Assembly: GCF_014170305.1 (NCBI RefSeq)
Contig: NZ_LZZT01000005.1
Span: 1-55,737 of the forward strand
DNA length: 55,737 nucleotides
From: Achromobacter sp. UMC71
GTDB taxonomy: Bacteria > Pseudomonadota > Gammaproteobacteria > Burkholderiales > Burkholderiaceae_B
Reading direction: 5' to 3'
Shown: positions 9,130 to 18,351 of the stretch, one piece after another
How the letters are laid out: every line of letters begins with the position of its first letter
Numbering within the stretch: the stretch's first letter is position 1
The notes under the pieces: model-generated
Told to the model about the DNA's origin: nothing
The model's database searches: none
Seen by the model: the letters and a program-made list of their open reading frames with translations, nothing else
Translations under genes and position numbers: made by a program

Positions 9130-10635
9130 TCAGTCCTGATTCTGCCCAGCAGCCTCGGCCTCGGCCGCAACCCGCGCATGGTAGGCGTCGGTGGCGGCCT
9201 GCTTGGCCACCTTCTTCTCGGCCGCGGCGGCGGCCTTTGCAGCTTCGGCCGCCATTGTCTCGGCGGCTTGCTGGATGGCGCGCAGACGCGCGTTTTCCTG
9301 CACTTGCAGGACCCCGGCGGCGTCCAGCGACTCGAACACGGCGATGGATTCCACGTGCCCGGTGTGCGGGAACATGTTGATGACGCCAGCGCTCTTGAGC
9401 AGGTAACCGCCCTCGTGCACCAGGATCGACGCGTCGCGCGCCAGCGTGGCCGGGTTACAGGACACGTAGACGATGCGGCGCGGCCGCTCTTCGGGCGTCA
9501 ACTGCGCCAGCGCCTGCGACACGGCATGGGCGCCTTCGCGCGGCGGATCGATCAGCATGCGGTCGAAAAAGCCCAGGCTGCGCAGCCAGTGCGCGTCGAC
9601 CTCGAACAGGTTCAGGGTCGAGAAACGGGTGCGATCACCCAGTCCGTGGCGGGCAGCCGCCTCGAACGCGCGGTCGGTCAGCGCCTTGCTGCCTTCCACG
9701 CCCACGGCTTCGCGAGCCTGCGTGGCCAGCGGCAGCGTGAAGTTGCCCAGGCCACAGAACAGGTCGGCGACGCGGTCGGTCGGCTGCACTTCCAGCAGCT
9801 TGAGCGCGCGCGACACCATCGCGCGGTTGATGGCGTGGTTGACCTGCGTGAAATCGGTGGGCCGATACGGCATGCGCAGGCCGAATTCAGGCATCGTGTA
9901 GGTCAGCGCGTCGCGGTGTTCGGGCACCAGCGGATGCACCGTCTCGGGCCCCTTGGGCTGCAGCCACCATTGCACGGCGTGCTTGTCGGCAAAGGCCCGC
10001 AGCACGGCGATATCGTTGTCGTTCAGCGGCACCAGGTGGCGCAGCACCAGCGCGGTGACGCCGTCGCCCAGCGACACTTCGATCTGCGGCAGGCGGTCGG
10101 GCGCGGACATCGACGCGACCATGGCGCGCAGCGGCATCAGCAGGTCGCTGACGTGGCGCGGCAGCACATGGCATTCGCGCATGTCGGCCACGTAGCTACT
10201 CTTGCGCTCGTGAAAGCCCACCAGCACGCCGCCTTTTTTCGGCACCACGCGCACCGACAGGCGCGCGCGATAGCGGTAGCCCCAGGTCGGGCCTTGCAGC
10301 GGCGGCAGGATGCGCGACGGACGCAGCTTGCCAACGTGCCAGAAGGTGTCTTCGAGCGAGCGTTGCTTGATCGCCACCTGGGTGCTGGGCTCCAGGTGCT
10401 GCATGGCACAGCCGCCACAGACGCCGAAGTGGGGGCAACGCGGCACGACCCGCTGCGACGAAGGCCGCAGCACTTCGTCGACGCGCGCGATCTCATAGGA
10501 CGGCTTGCGGCGCACGGTGACGGTCGTGACCCGCTCGCCCGGCAAGGCGCCTTCCACGAATATGACTTTGCCATCGCGGCGGGCAATGCCCCGGGCTTCC
10601 AGATCCAGGGATTCGATACTCAAAACGTCAGACAT
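9130..10635 (-). CDS. rlmD: 23S rRNA (uracil-1939-C5)-methyltransferase RlmD
   Basis: The 501-residue enzyme methylates U1939 of 23S rRNA. It has an N-terminal TRAM RNA-binding domain and 4Fe-4S cluster cysteines C67, C73 and C76 ([10 protein letters not shown]), with a fourth cysteine probably in RECHVL. The SAM-binding domain contains [14 protein letters not shown] and the catalytic nucleophile C393 in [10 protein letters not shown]. About 50 C-terminal residues beyond the catalytic domain are rich in Ala, Lys and Glu ([20 protein letters not shown]), likely helical. This tail is absent from E. coli RlmD (433 residues). The MFS gene lies just upstream on the same strand. Confidence 0.93.
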   Translation of the reverse strand: MSDVLSIESLDLEARGIARRDGKVIFVEGALPGERVTTVTVRRKPSYEIARVDEVLRPSSQRVVPRCPHFGVCGGCAMQHLEPSTQVAIKQRSLEDTFWHVGKLRPSRILPPLQGPTWGYRYRARLSVRVVPKKGGVLVGFHERKSSYVADMRECHVLPRHVSDLLMPLRAMVASMSAPDRLPQIEVSLGDGVTALVLRHLVPLNDNDIAVLRAFADKHAVQWWLQPKGPETVHPLVPEHRDALTYTMPEFGLRMPYRPTDFTQVNHAINRAMVSRALKLLEVQPTDRVADLFCGLGNFTLPLATQAREAVGVEGSKALTDRAFEAAARHGLGDRTRFSTLNLFEVDAHWLRSLGFFDRMLIDPPREGAHAVSQALAQLTPEERPRRIVYVSCNPATLARDASILVHEGGYLLKSAGVINMFPHTGHVESIAVFESLDAAGVLQVQENARLRAIQQAAETMAAEAAKAAAAAEKKVAKQAATDAYHARVAAEAEAAGQNQD

Positions 10636-10680
10636 CTCACGCAGTCCAGATTTACACGCAACCCGGCATTGTAAAAGGAT

Positions 10681-11850
10681 TCAGGCCGTCTGCCGAAGCG
10701 GAGTCCGGGCAGCCTGCCCACGCAACGCCGCAGCCGCGGCCAGCGCCGCCGCTGCCCCGGCCAGCGGCAGGTAGGCCAGCCCCCCGGCGGCGATCACCAG
10801 GCTGCCCAGCGCCCCGCCCAGGGCGGTGCCCAGATTGAACGAGGCGATGTTCAACCCCGCCGCGGCGGCCGTGGATGCGGGCACGTAGCGCTGCGCCAGT
10901 TTCAGCAGCCTCAGGGTCAGCAGCGTGACGATGGCGAAAAAGCACAACCCCAGCGCGCCGGCCAGCAGCGCCACGGCGGCCGGGGAATGCCCCAGCGCGT
11001 ATAGCGCGACCAGGTTCAGCGCCAGCGCGGCCAGCGCCCACTGTGCGCTGCGATCGGGCGCGGCGGCATCGGCCAGCCAGCCGCCCAGCAGGTTGCCGCC
11101 GATCGTGCACACGCCGAACAACAGCATGGCCAGGCTGAGCCAGCGGATATCCGCCCCCGCCCCTTGCAGCAGAAAGGGCGAGATGAACGTGAAAAACGAA
11201 AAGGTCGCCACGCTGACCAGCGCGCCGACACCGGCCGTCATCAGCAGTTGCGGATGGGCCAGCGCCCGCAAGGCCGCACGCGCCCCGGCGCCGTGTCCAG
11301 CGGCGGGATGCGCCGGCATCAATGCCAGCAGCCCGCCCGCGCCCAGCAGGCCCAATGCCCCCATCGCCAGGAACACCGCGCGCCACGACCAGACGCTGCC
11401 TAGATAAGTGCCCAGGGGCACGCCGACGGCCAGCGCCAGCGTCAAGCCCAGCCACACCACCGACAGCGCCCTGCCCGCCCGCGCCGGCCCGGCCAGACGG
11501 GTGGCGGCGTCCGAGGCCACCGCCATGAACACGCCGTGCGCCAGGCCGACCGCGAAGCGCATCGCCAGCAGGCCGGCCAGCGTGGACGACAGGCTGATGA
11601 CGACGCTGCCCGCCGTCAGCGCGGCCATGGCCAGGCTCAACGTGCGGCGGTCTTGCCAGCGGGCGGCCAGCGCGGTCAGGAAAGGCGCGCCCAGGGCCGC
11701 GCCGAAGGCATAGGCGGCGATGGCCGTGCCCACGGCCTCGACGCGGGCATGCAGATCGTCCGCCATGGCCGACACCAGGCCGGCGACGACGAATTCGGAC
11801 AGGCCGAACGCGAAGGTGCAAAGAGAGAAAACATAGACGGCGACAGGCAT
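10681..11850 (-). CDS. MFS efflux transporter, AraJ/YdhP-like
   Basis: The 389-residue protein has about twelve hydrophobic spans and resembles the sugar/drug efflux branch of the major facilitator superfamily. The cytoplasmic loop between helices 2 and 3 carries the family-type basic segment (ALAARWQDRRTL). The ATG at 11850 was preferred over a TTG six codons upstream because the hydrophobic N-terminus begins there. It lies downstream of a LysR gene on the same strand, with a repeat-rich promoter region between them. The substrate is unknown. Confidence 0.82.
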   Translation of the reverse strand: MPVAVYVFSLCTFAFGLSEFVVAGLVSAMADDLHARVEAVGTAIAAYAFGAALGAPFLTALAARWQDRRTLSLAMAALTAGSVVISLSSTLAGLLAMRFAVGLAHGVFMAVASDAATRLAGPARAGRALSVVWLGLTLALAVGVPLGTYLGSVWSWRAVFLAMGALGLLGAGGLLALMPAHPAAGHGAGARAALRALAHPQLLMTAGVGALVSVATFSFFTFISPFLLQGAGADIRWLSLAMLLFGVCTIGGNLLGGWLADAAAPDRSAQWALAALALNLVALYALGHSPAAVALLAGALGLCFFAIVTLLTLRLLKLAQRYVPASTAAAAGLNIASFNLGTALGGALGSLVIAAGGLAYLPLAGAAAALAAAAALRGQAARTPLRQTA

Positions 11851-11924
11851 GGCGGATCCAGGGTGCAAACCCGGTGATGAACAATGCCTGCCAGCTTAGG
11901 GAGCGTGGCAATATCCGTAAAATA

Positions 11925-11962
11925 TCTTATTTATCATCGAATAAGACCTCACATGTCTTATT
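11925..11962. promoter_or_regulatory. Three alternating TCTTATT arms between LysR and MFS genes
   Basis: TCTTATT at 11925-11931, its exact complement AATAAGA at 11940-11946 and TCTTATT again at 11956-11962 are spaced about 15-16 bases apart. A fourth copy (GTCTTATT, 12916-12923) lies just upstream of the LysR start. The right-hand pair extends to ATAAGAC-N7-GTCTTAT and overlaps the LysR stop codon. This looks like an operator set for the LysR protein. Confidence 0.5.
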
Positions 11963-12902
11963 CATGACCTGGCGCCGGAATGCGGCCCACGGCCTGCCCG
12001 TGGCACGGCATGGCATCGCGGATCGCCTCGATGAAGCGATCCCGCACCGGCGAGGCGCGGGCATGGTTCCAACCCATCAACAGATCCACGTGCAGCAGGT
12101 TCGCCGGCGCATCGGCCGCGAGGGGCCGGAACACGATGTCGTCCCGCCCGGGCTGCGCCAACGAGGCCGGCAGCAATGCGATGCCGAAACCCGCGGCGAC
12201 CAGGGCCACCAGCGTCTGCAACTGGCGGCCCTGCTGCACCACCCGCGGCGCAAATCCCGCCGTCTGGCAAAGCTGCACCAGCTGATCGTGAAAGCCTTGC
12301 CCCAGCGCCCGGGGCGATGCCACGAAGGCCTCGCCGGCCAGGGCGGTCAGCGCGACCTCGGACTGCGCGGCCATAGGATGCCCGGCCGGCAAGGCCACCG
12401 CGATGGGTTCCCGCAGAATCGTCTGCAAGCTGAGGTCCAGCGTGGTGGTGCCCGGGGTGCGCAGGAAACCGACATCGGCCGCGCCGCGCTCCAGCGCCGC
12501 GACCTGCTCGCGCGTGGAAGCCTCGCGCAAGGTGAACGCCACCGCCGGCGCGGCCGCGCGAAAGTCTCGCAAGGCCCGCAGCAATGCCTGGTACGGCGTA
12601 ACGTTGATGAAGGTCAGTGTCAGATGACCTTCCATGCCCTGGGACACTCGACGCGTATGCGCCACGCCCTCTTCCAGCGACACCAGTGTGCGCCGCGCCG
12701 TGTCCAGGAAGGCGGCGCCGGCGGGCGTCAACGCCACGCTGCGGTTGTTGCGTTCAAACAGGGGCGCCCCCACTTCGGCTTCCAGCCGGCGGATCGCCTG
12801 GCTCAACGGCGGCTGGGCCATGTGCAGCCGTTCGGCCGCGCGGTTGAAGTGCAGTTCTTCGGCCACCGCGATGAATTGGCGCAGCAAGCGGGTTTCGATC
12901 AT
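11958..12902 (-). CDS. LysR-family transcriptional regulator
   Basis: The 314-residue protein has an N-terminal winged HTH (about 1-60, ETRLLRQFIAVAEELHFNRA) and a periplasmic-binding-like effector domain. It is probably the regulator of the MFS exporter encoded directly downstream. The spacing and shared heptamers support this, but the effector is unknown. The ATG at 12902 is followed by the standard LysR start. Confidence 0.92.
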   Translation of the reverse strand: MIETRLLRQFIAVAEELHFNRAAERLHMAQPPLSQAIRRLEAEVGAPLFERNNRSVALTPAGAAFLDTARRTLVSLEEGVAHTRRVSQGMEGHLTLTFINVTPYQALLRALRDFRAAAPAVAFTLREASTREQVAALERGAADVGFLRTPGTTTLDLSLQTILREPIAVALPAGHPMAAQSEVALTALAGEAFVASPRALGQGFHDQLVQLCQTAGFAPRVVQQGRQLQTLVALVAAGFGIALLPASLAQPGRDDIVFRPLAADAPANLLHVDLLMGWNHARASPVRDRFIEAIRDAMPCHGQAVGRIPAPGHE

Positions 12903-12959
12903 TGAGATGGCCGGCGTCTTATTGGGAGTCTGACAGTATATTTTTTATCCGCCCGCCAT

Positions 12960-13014
12960 AAAAAAAGGGGACTTGCCGGAGACAGCCCAGCAGGCAGTCT
13001 CCATCAAGCCCCCC
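12960..13014 (-). terminator. Intrinsic terminator of the TorF-type porin gene
   Basis: Read on the minus strand, a long interrupted stem (inner GGAGAC/GTCTCC, outer CTTG/CAAG and GGGG/CCCC) ends in seven T (12960-12966). Confidence 0.85.
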
Positions 13015-13057
13015 AAAGCCGGCGCCGGTCAGGGCGCCGCCACGGATAGCGTAGAAA

Positions 13058-13810
13058 TCAGAACGAGCGCGAGACCGAGAACACCGCGCCCAGGCGGCCC
13101 GACGGATGGCCGTACTTGGTGGGCAGCCAGTTGTCCTTACTGGCGCCGACCGCGGCCAGGCCCAGCACCCAGCCCTTCAGGTCCTTGGTGACGCCCACCT
13201 TGTAGTCGACGTAGCCGCTAATGGAATCACCGTCCATGTTCACCTGGTTCTTCAGCTTCTGATAGCCGACGTGGCCCACCAGGCCCCAGCCGTCGCCCAG
13301 GTCGAAATTGGCGGTGCCGTCCAGGTACCAGGTGCCCTTGCTGTCGGGCGTGCTGAAAAAGTCGCTGGGCGTGTACGAGTACTTGAGGGTGTAGTTGCCG
13401 TAGGTGCCGGCCAGATACAGGTCGGTGTTGTTGTAGTTGCCGCCCTTGGGCGAACTGGAGCCCGGATAGTAGTAATGCAGCACGCCGGCATCCAGCGTGA
13501 AGCCGCCGCCCACGTCGCCCTTCCAACCGCCGTAAAAGTCCATTTCCAGGTTGCCGTCGGTGAAGACGAAGTTGGAAACGTTCGAGTTCCAGTTGCCCAG
13601 GTAGAAGCCGGAGCTGTGGGTCAGGTCGATGCCCAGTTGCGCGGCGGGCCGGAAGTCGGTTTGCGAGTAACCGCGGAAACGGTAGTCGCTGGCGATCGTG
13701 GCATTGCCGCTAAGGGAGAAACCGCCGCCCAGGTCAGTGGGTTCGGCCTGCGTCGTCGCAGCGAAACAAGCGGCAAGCACAGCGGGCAAGGCTAGCAACG
13801 TCTTCTTCAT
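13058..13810 (-). CDS. TorF family putative porin
   Basis: The 250-residue exported protein has a signal peptide (1-22, ending TTQA). Its mature sequence is rich in aromatic and alternating polar/hydrophobic residues and ends in phenylalanine, as outer membrane beta-barrels do. Features such as SDYRFRGYSQTDFRPAAQ and repeated GYxDYKxGxTKDL-like strands match the conserved proteobacterial TorF-type family. Its role is generally assumed to be an outer membrane channel; the solute is unknown. It has its own terminator and appears monocistronic. Confidence 0.85.
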   Translation of the reverse strand: MKKTLLALPAVLAACFAATTQAEPTDLGGGFSLSGNATIASDYRFRGYSQTDFRPAAQLGIDLTHSSGFYLGNWNSNVSNFVFTDGNLEMDFYGGWKGDVGGGFTLDAGVLHYYYPGSSSPKGGNYNNTDLYLAGTYGNYTLKYSYTPSDFFSTPDSKGTWYLDGTANFDLGDGWGLVGHVGYQKLKNQVNMDGDSISGYVDYKVGVTKDLKGWVLGLAAVGASKDNWLPTKYGHPSGRLGAVFSVSRSF

Positions 13811-14162
13811 GGTGCGGTGTCCTGATCGGATTTAACGAGGAGGAGGACGGCCGGAGGCGCATCCGTCGGACCGGTCTTGCAACGGCGAGTAACCGGCTCC
13901 CTTTCCATCAAGCAAGGTCCGTGCCAGGTTTCAATCGCGTGTCGGAGGGCTGGCGGCCCGCTGAATGCGCACGCCGGCCGCACCATGGCGGTGCGTGGCG
14001 CCGTGGACGCAGGCGGCGGCGCATCAAAATGGGGATTGCGCACCAGTACGGGTCAGCCACGCCCTGGCGCGCAAACGAAAAACCCCAGCCTGCGCAAGCG
14101 GGCTGGGGTTGGAGCCACCGCGCGGCATCCGCGCGGGGTTGAAGGGGCGTGGCTGACCGCGC
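13811..14162. other. Intergenic region holding the porin promoter and a Spy-like 3' structure
   Basis: The 352-base stretch contains no convincing gene. The left part should carry the porin promoter on the minus strand. The right part holds the terminator and the multi-arm inverted repeat described separately. Confidence 0.6.
14051..14158 (-). terminator. Terminator within a multi-branch inverted repeat after the Spy-like gene
   Basis: On the minus strand a 10-bp stem (14081-14090 with 14101-14110) followed by five T forms a good intrinsic terminator. It is enclosed by a perfect 14-bp inverted repeat (14051-14064 with 14145-14158). A second small hairpin (CCGCGCG/CGCGCGG, about 14119-14137) lies between the stop codon and the terminator. 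Confidence 0.75.
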
Positions 14163-14774
14163 TTAATTGGCGGCAGGCGGCGCCGGCGGGGGCACCGCAC
14201 CCGGAGCAGCGGGTGCACCCGGGCCCTTGCCATGGCGGCCTTCCATCTTGGCGTGACGCTCCTGCATCTTCGCCTGGCGTTCCTTGACCAGTTGGGTCAC
14301 CTGGGCGCGCTGGGCATCGTTCAGGCTGTCCCACACGGCCAGCCATTGGCCGCGCACCTGCTTGGCTTGCGAACCGAACTGGTCGCGGGACTTATCGGAT
14401 TGGTCGACCAGCGCATGCGGGTCCAGCTTGCCGGCGTCCAGTTGCGCCTTCAGCAGATCGTGGCGTTGACCGCCGGAAGCGCGCATGGCGTCGCGCAGGC
14501 CGCGTTGGCCTTCCTGCGCGGTCTTGAGCAGGGCTTGTTGCTTGTCGTCCAGCTTTAGCTGATCGACCTGCGCCTTGGACACGGGACCCAGGCCAGGGAT
14601 CCACAGGCCGTCGCGCATGCCTTTGTGGAAACCGCCGCCATGCTGGCCGTCGTGCATCGCGGCGGGGCCGCCGTCGGCGGTGGGAGCCGCCATGGCAGTG
14701 CCGGCCAGCAAACCGCCGGAAGCGGCGACCATGGCCAGGGCAGCCAAGTTGGAGCGGATAGCGAATCGGGACAT
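14163..14774 (-). CDS. Spy/CpxP-like periplasmic protein
   Basis: The 203-residue product has a signal peptide (about 1-34, ending AMAA) and a largely helical, charged core. The segment LNDAQRAQVTQLVKERQAKM resembles the LTxxQ motif of the Spy/CpxP family, periplasmic chaperones and stress sensors. The C-terminus is Pro/Ala-rich and the linker His/Gly-rich (HDGQHGGGFHKGMRDG). The ATG at 14774 follows an AGGAG site. It is probably envelope-stress related, but no two-component system is adjacent. Confidence 0.75.
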   Translation of the reverse strand: MSRFAIRSNLAALAMVAASGGLLAGTAMAAPTADGGPAAMHDGQHGGGFHKGMRDGLWIPGLGPVSKAQVDQLKLDDKQQALLKTAQEGQRGLRDAMRASGGQRHDLLKAQLDAGKLDPHALVDQSDKSRDQFGSQAKQVRGQWLAVWDSLNDAQRAQVTQLVKERQAKMQERHAKMEGRHGKGPGAPAAPGAVPPPAPPAAN

Positions 14775-14933
14775 GTAGGTCTCCTGAAAGTGAAGAAAGC
14801 GAGGCCATTGTGCGATTCGCCCGGTTTCATCCGGGTTTCGCCTGCGCAAGCTATGTTTCAGTCGATTGCGGCTGTCCAGACGTGCAAACGGAGCCCGAGG
14901 GCTCCGCACTTTGCATTCCATGCCACGCGTGGT

Positions 14934-15713
14934 TCAGCTGGCGTCCCACGCAGTCAGGTATTCCTTCCAATGGGGCGCATCGCTGGCCGACAGCGTGTCG
15001 CGCACCAGCGCGATTTCGGCGTCGTAGGCGGTACGGTCGAGCTCGCCGCGCAGAAAACGAAAGCGGCAATACACCAGCCAGGTGTTGACCACGTCGGTCT
15101 CGCAATAGGCGCGGACCTCGTCGGCGCGGCCCGTGCTCCAGGCTTCCCAGACCTTGCTGCCGTCCATGCCCAGCTTGCCGGGAAAGCCGCAGAGCTTGGC
15201 CAATTCGTCCAGCGGCGCATTGGCGCGGCCGTTGTACTTGGCCAGCACGTCCATCAGGTCCAGGTGGCGATTGTGATAGCGCGAGATGTAGTTGTTGAAC
15301 TTGAAATCGCGGTCTTCTTCGCCCATGTCCCAATAGCGTGGCGCGGGCACGCCCTGGATCAGGCTGCGGTAGTGCAGCACCGGCAGGTCAAAGCCCGAAC
15401 CGTTCCAGCTGACCAGCTTGGGCGTGTAGCGTTCGATGGTCTTGAAAAAGCCCGCCAGCAAGGCGGCTTCGGGATCGTCCGGCTGGCCCAGCGTCTTGAC
15501 GCGAAAGCCCTGGTCGTCGCGAAACACGCAGCCCACCACCGCGACCTTGTGCAGGTGCAGCGGCAGGAAGTCGTGGCCGACGGCTTCGCGGCGGGCCGTC
15601 AGCGCGCGTTCGACGACTTCGTGGTCGGGCACGTCGGCGCCCCAGCCATTGAGCTTGCGCAGGCCATCCGCGTCGGGGATGGTCTCGAGGTCGAAAACCA
15701 GGGTGGGCGTCAT
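14934..15713 (-). CDS. PolB-type 3'-5' exonuclease (DnaQ-like fold)
   Basis: The 259-residue protein has the three DEDD exonuclease motifs: D8/E10 in FDLETI, D109 in SWNGSGFDLPVL and the late aspartate in YCETDVVNTW. It matches the predicted exonucleases related to the proofreading domain of family B polymerases, without a polymerase part. Its ATG overlaps the nlpD stop by 4 bases (ATGA), so it is the last gene of the surE-pcm-nlpD operon. The substrate is unproven; single-stranded DNA or RNA ends are likely. Confidence 0.85.
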   Translation of the reverse strand: MTPTLVFDLETIPDADGLRKLNGWGADVPDHEVVERALTARREAVGHDFLPLHLHKVAVVGCVFRDDQGFRVKTLGQPDDPEAALLAGFFKTIERYTPKLVSWNGSGFDLPVLHYRSLIQGVPAPRYWDMGEEDRDFKFNNYISRYHNRHLDLMDVLAKYNGRANAPLDELAKLCGFPGKLGMDGSKVWEAWSTGRADEVRAYCETDVVNTWLVYCRFRFLRGELDRTAYDAEIALVRDTLSASDAPHWKEYLTAWDAS

Positions 15714-16570
15714 TTGGCGGGCAGGTACTGCATCGGATCCACGGGCGTGCCTTGGCGGCGGATCTCGAAATGCAGACGCGGCGACGTGGTGTCGCTTTGG
15801 CCGATTTCGGCGATCTTGGCACCGCGCTTGACGTCCTGGCCGGTCTTCACAAGCAGCGTGCGGTTGTGCGCATACGCCGTGATGAAACCGTTCTGGTGGT
15901 TCACGATGATCAGGTTGCCCAGGCCACGCACGCCATTGCCGCTATACATGACCTTGCCGTCTGCCGCGGCGTTGACCGGGTCGCCCAACGCGCCGGCGAT
16001 GTCGATGCCCTTGCTGTTGTTGTTGAAGCCTTGCATGATCTGGCCGCCGGCCGGCCACGCCCAGTTGATGACGCCGGCATCAGCCGCGCGCGTGGCGGGC
16101 TTGGTGTCTACCGGCGGGGGCGTGGTGGTCGGCGGCGGCAACGATGCCACGGCCGTGCCCGATGTGTCGGCCGGCTGGTCCAGCGGGCGCGGCTGCGCCT
16201 TGGCGCTGGCGATGGGCGCGGGTTGCGTCACGCCGCCCGAACCGCCGGACATCTTCAGTACCTGTCCCACCGAAATCTGGTTGGGGTCGCTGAGGTTGTT
16301 CCAGCGCTTGACGTTCTCGACATCCACGTTGTTGGCGCGGGCGATCTTGTAGAGCGTGTCACCCGGCTTGACGACATAGCTGCCGCCGGGTTGCGCCGAA
16401 GCCGATGGCTGTCCGCCGGTCATGTCGACCACCGGGGCGCGAGTGCCTTTTGATGCGCAGCCGGCCAGGATGGCCAGGCTGAGGACGCCGGCCACGAAAA
16501 CCGGGCGGCGCAGGCGCGTCATGGACACGCCCATGGTCAGATCGGTCAGTTGCAACTGCCCGTTGAGCAT
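15710..16570 (-). CDS. nlpD: NlpD-like lipoprotein, LysM plus degenerate LytM domain
   Basis: The 286-residue envelope lipoprotein carries a lipobox (LAGC, C38 from this start), a LysM peptidoglycan-binding repeat (about 70-115, YVVKPGDTLYKIARANN) and a C-terminal M23/LytM domain. The catalytic histidines are missing: NNSKGIDIAG lacks the zinc His and PRLHFEIR lacks the first His of HxH. It should therefore act like E. coli NlpD, activating the amidase AmiC at the septum, not cutting cell wall itself. The ATG at 16570 has an AGGAG site, but a later ATG at 16522 would give a more usual signal length. Confidence 0.9.
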   Translation of the reverse strand: MLNGQLQLTDLTMGVSMTRLRRPVFVAGVLSLAILAGCASKGTRAPVVDMTGGQPSASAQPGGSYVVKPGDTLYKIARANNVDVENVKRWNNLSDPNQISVGQVLKMSGGSGGVTQPAPIASAKAQPRPLDQPADTSGTAVASLPPPTTTPPPVDTKPATRAADAGVINWAWPAGGQIMQGFNNNSKGIDIAGALGDPVNAAADGKVMYSGNGVRGLGNLIIVNHQNGFITAYAHNRTLLVKTGQDVKRGAKIAEIGQSDTTSPRLHFEIRRQGTPVDPMQYLPAK

Positions 16571-16587
16571 ACGTTTCTCCTGTTTGC

Positions 16588-17412
16588 TCAAGATTGTATT
16601 CCGGCCCGTAGCGGCACAAAGCGCACGGCCTCTAATTCAGTACGTTTCCAGCTGGCCGCGCCGGTGCGCTCGATGAGCACCAGGCGCTGATTCGAGCCCC
16701 CTTCGGGAGCGATCAGACGGCCACCCGGGGCGAGCTGCGAAAGCAGCGCTTGCGGGATGGCCAGGCCGGCGGCAGCCACAACGATAGCATCGAACGGCGC
16801 CACGCCGGGCAGGCCCAGCATGCCATCGCCGTAGATCAGGCGAATGCGCGTGGTCAGCCGCAAGGCGCGCAGATGCTCGCGCGCCAGCTCGTACAGTCCG
16901 CGGATGCGTTCGATCGAATGCACCTCGCGCACGAACTGCGCCAGCACCGCGGCCTGGTAGCCGCAACCGGCGCCGACTTCCAGCACGCGGGTGGGCGTGC
17001 GGTCTTCGCAGACGGCGGCGATCATGCGCGCCACCACCCAAGGTTGCGAAATGGTTTGCGAATGGCCGATGGGCAGCGCCGCGTCTTCGTAGGCGCGGCT
17101 GGCCAGCGCCTCGTCGACGAACAGGTGGCGGGGCACCGCGGCCATGGCATTGAGCACGCGCTCGTCGGTCGCGCCCTGGCTGCGCAGGCGTTGCACCATG
17201 GCCTGGCGCAGGCGGTCGGAGTTCAGGCCCAGGTTGCCGCCGGCGGCGGGCGCGGGCGTCTTGGCCTGGCTCTGCAAGGTAGCGGCAGAAATGCGGGTAT
17301 TGCTGTTGGCCGGCGTGACGCCGGGGCTCAGCCGGCCAGAGTCGTAGCGGGCCGGGCTGGGCCGCCCGGGCACCGCCTGCGAGACGTCCGGCTGGCTTAT
17401 GCGTCGACGCAT
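16588..17412 (-). CDS. pcm: Protein-L-isoaspartate O-methyltransferase Pcm
   Basis: The enzyme methylates isoaspartyl residues in damaged proteins to start their repair. The SAM-binding motif ([16 protein letters not shown]) and substrate loop ([13 protein letters not shown]) are clear. At 274 residues it is longer than E. coli Pcm (208) because of about 65 Ser/Pro/Ala-rich N-terminal residues before [10 protein letters not shown]. Its ATG at 17412 overlaps the end of surE by 16 bases, and nlpD follows 17 bases after its stop. Confidence 0.94.
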   Translation of the reverse strand: MRRRISQPDVSQAVPGRPSPARYDSGRLSPGVTPANSNTRISAATLQSQAKTPAPAAGGNLGLNSDRLRQAMVQRLRSQGATDERVLNAMAAVPRHLFVDEALASRAYEDAALPIGHSQTISQPWVVARMIAAVCEDRTPTRVLEVGAGCGYQAAVLAQFVREVHSIERIRGLYELAREHLRALRLTTRIRLIYGDGMLGLPGVAPFDAIVVAAAGLAIPQALLSQLAPGGRLIAPEGGSNQRLVLIERTGAASWKRTELEAVRFVPLRAGIQS

Positions 17413-18155
17413 AGCGGCTCCGCCCAAGTCCGGATCTCGTCGAGCTGGCTGTGCTGGGTCAGGTCCAGCCGCAGCGGTGTGACCGACACCATGCCCTGCG
17501 CGACCGCATGGAAATCGGTGCCGGGCGCGGCGTCGGCCGCCTGCCCCACCGGCCCGATCCAGTAGACCGGATCGCCGTAAGGAGTGGTGGTGCGCACCAC
17601 CGGCTGCGACGGATGGCGCTTGCCCAGCCGCGTGACCTGGAAGCCATGCATGTCGTCGAAGCGGCGGCTGGGAATGTTGACGTTGAGAAGCACCGGCGCG
17701 GCCAGCGGCTGGGCCAGGTGGCGCTCGACCACCAGGCGCGCGGCGCGGGCGGCCGATTCGAGGTGCTCCCAGCCCTTTTCGGCCAGCGAGAAGGCGATGG
17801 ACGGGATGCCGAACAGATAGCCTTCGCTGGCCGCGGCCACGGTGCCCGAATAGAGCGTGTCGTCGCCCATGTTGGCGCCGTTGTTGATGCCGGACACAAC
17901 CAGGTCGGGACGCGTGTCCATCAGCCCGGTCAGGGCGACGTGGACGCAGTCGGAGGGGGTGCCGTTGACGGCGATGAAGCCGTTGGACGCGGTGCGCACT
18001 GACAGCGGGCGGTTCAACGTCAGGGAGTTGGACGCGCCGCTGTGGTTGGTCTCGGGCGCGACGACGGTCAGCTCGCCCAGGCCCTGCAGCGCCGCGACGA
18101 GCGCCTCGAGGCCGGGGGCCGAATAACCATCATCGTTCGAAACCAGAATTCGCAT
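17397..18155 (-). CDS. surE: 5'/3'-nucleotidase SurE
   Basis: The 252-residue survival protein is a metal-dependent nucleotidase acting on nucleoside monophosphates and short polyphosphates. The metal-binding start [24 protein letters not shown] and the [20 protein letters not shown] segment are all present. The start at 18155 was chosen because the fold begins there; upstream residues are non-conserved. It heads the surE-pcm-nlpD-exonuclease operon and is divergent from plsY. Confidence 0.96.
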   Translation of the reverse strand: MRILVSNDDGYSAPGLEALVAALQGLGELTVVAPETNHSGASNSLTLNRPLSVRTASNGFIAVNGTPSDCVHVALTGLMDTRPDLVVSGINNGANMGDDTLYSGTVAAASEGYLFGIPSIAFSLAEKGWEHLESAARAARLVVERHLAQPLAAPVLLNVNIPSRRFDDMHGFQVTRLGKRHPSQPVVRTTTPYGDPVYWIGPVGQAADAAPGTDFHAVAQGMVSVTPLRLDLTQHSQLDEIRTWAEPLCVDA

Positions 18156-18351
18156 TGTGCATCCGAAAGAAAGAAAAACGCGGGTGAACCGGCTGGATTG
18201 TACCGTCCGCCGGGGTCTCCCGGATGGCCGCGCGCCAATCTGTCCCGGATTGGCCACTCGATAACCCGTAGCCGGTCCGACTTGCCGCCGAGGTAGAATC
18301 CGCAGCCATCAAGATCCACAACAACACAACGACAACGGACCTCCTACCCCT

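Noticed and set aside
14625..16352. A 575-codon plus-strand frame across the exonuclease and nlpD genes
   Set aside because: It crosses the boundaries of three well supported minus-strand genes and shows no family features.
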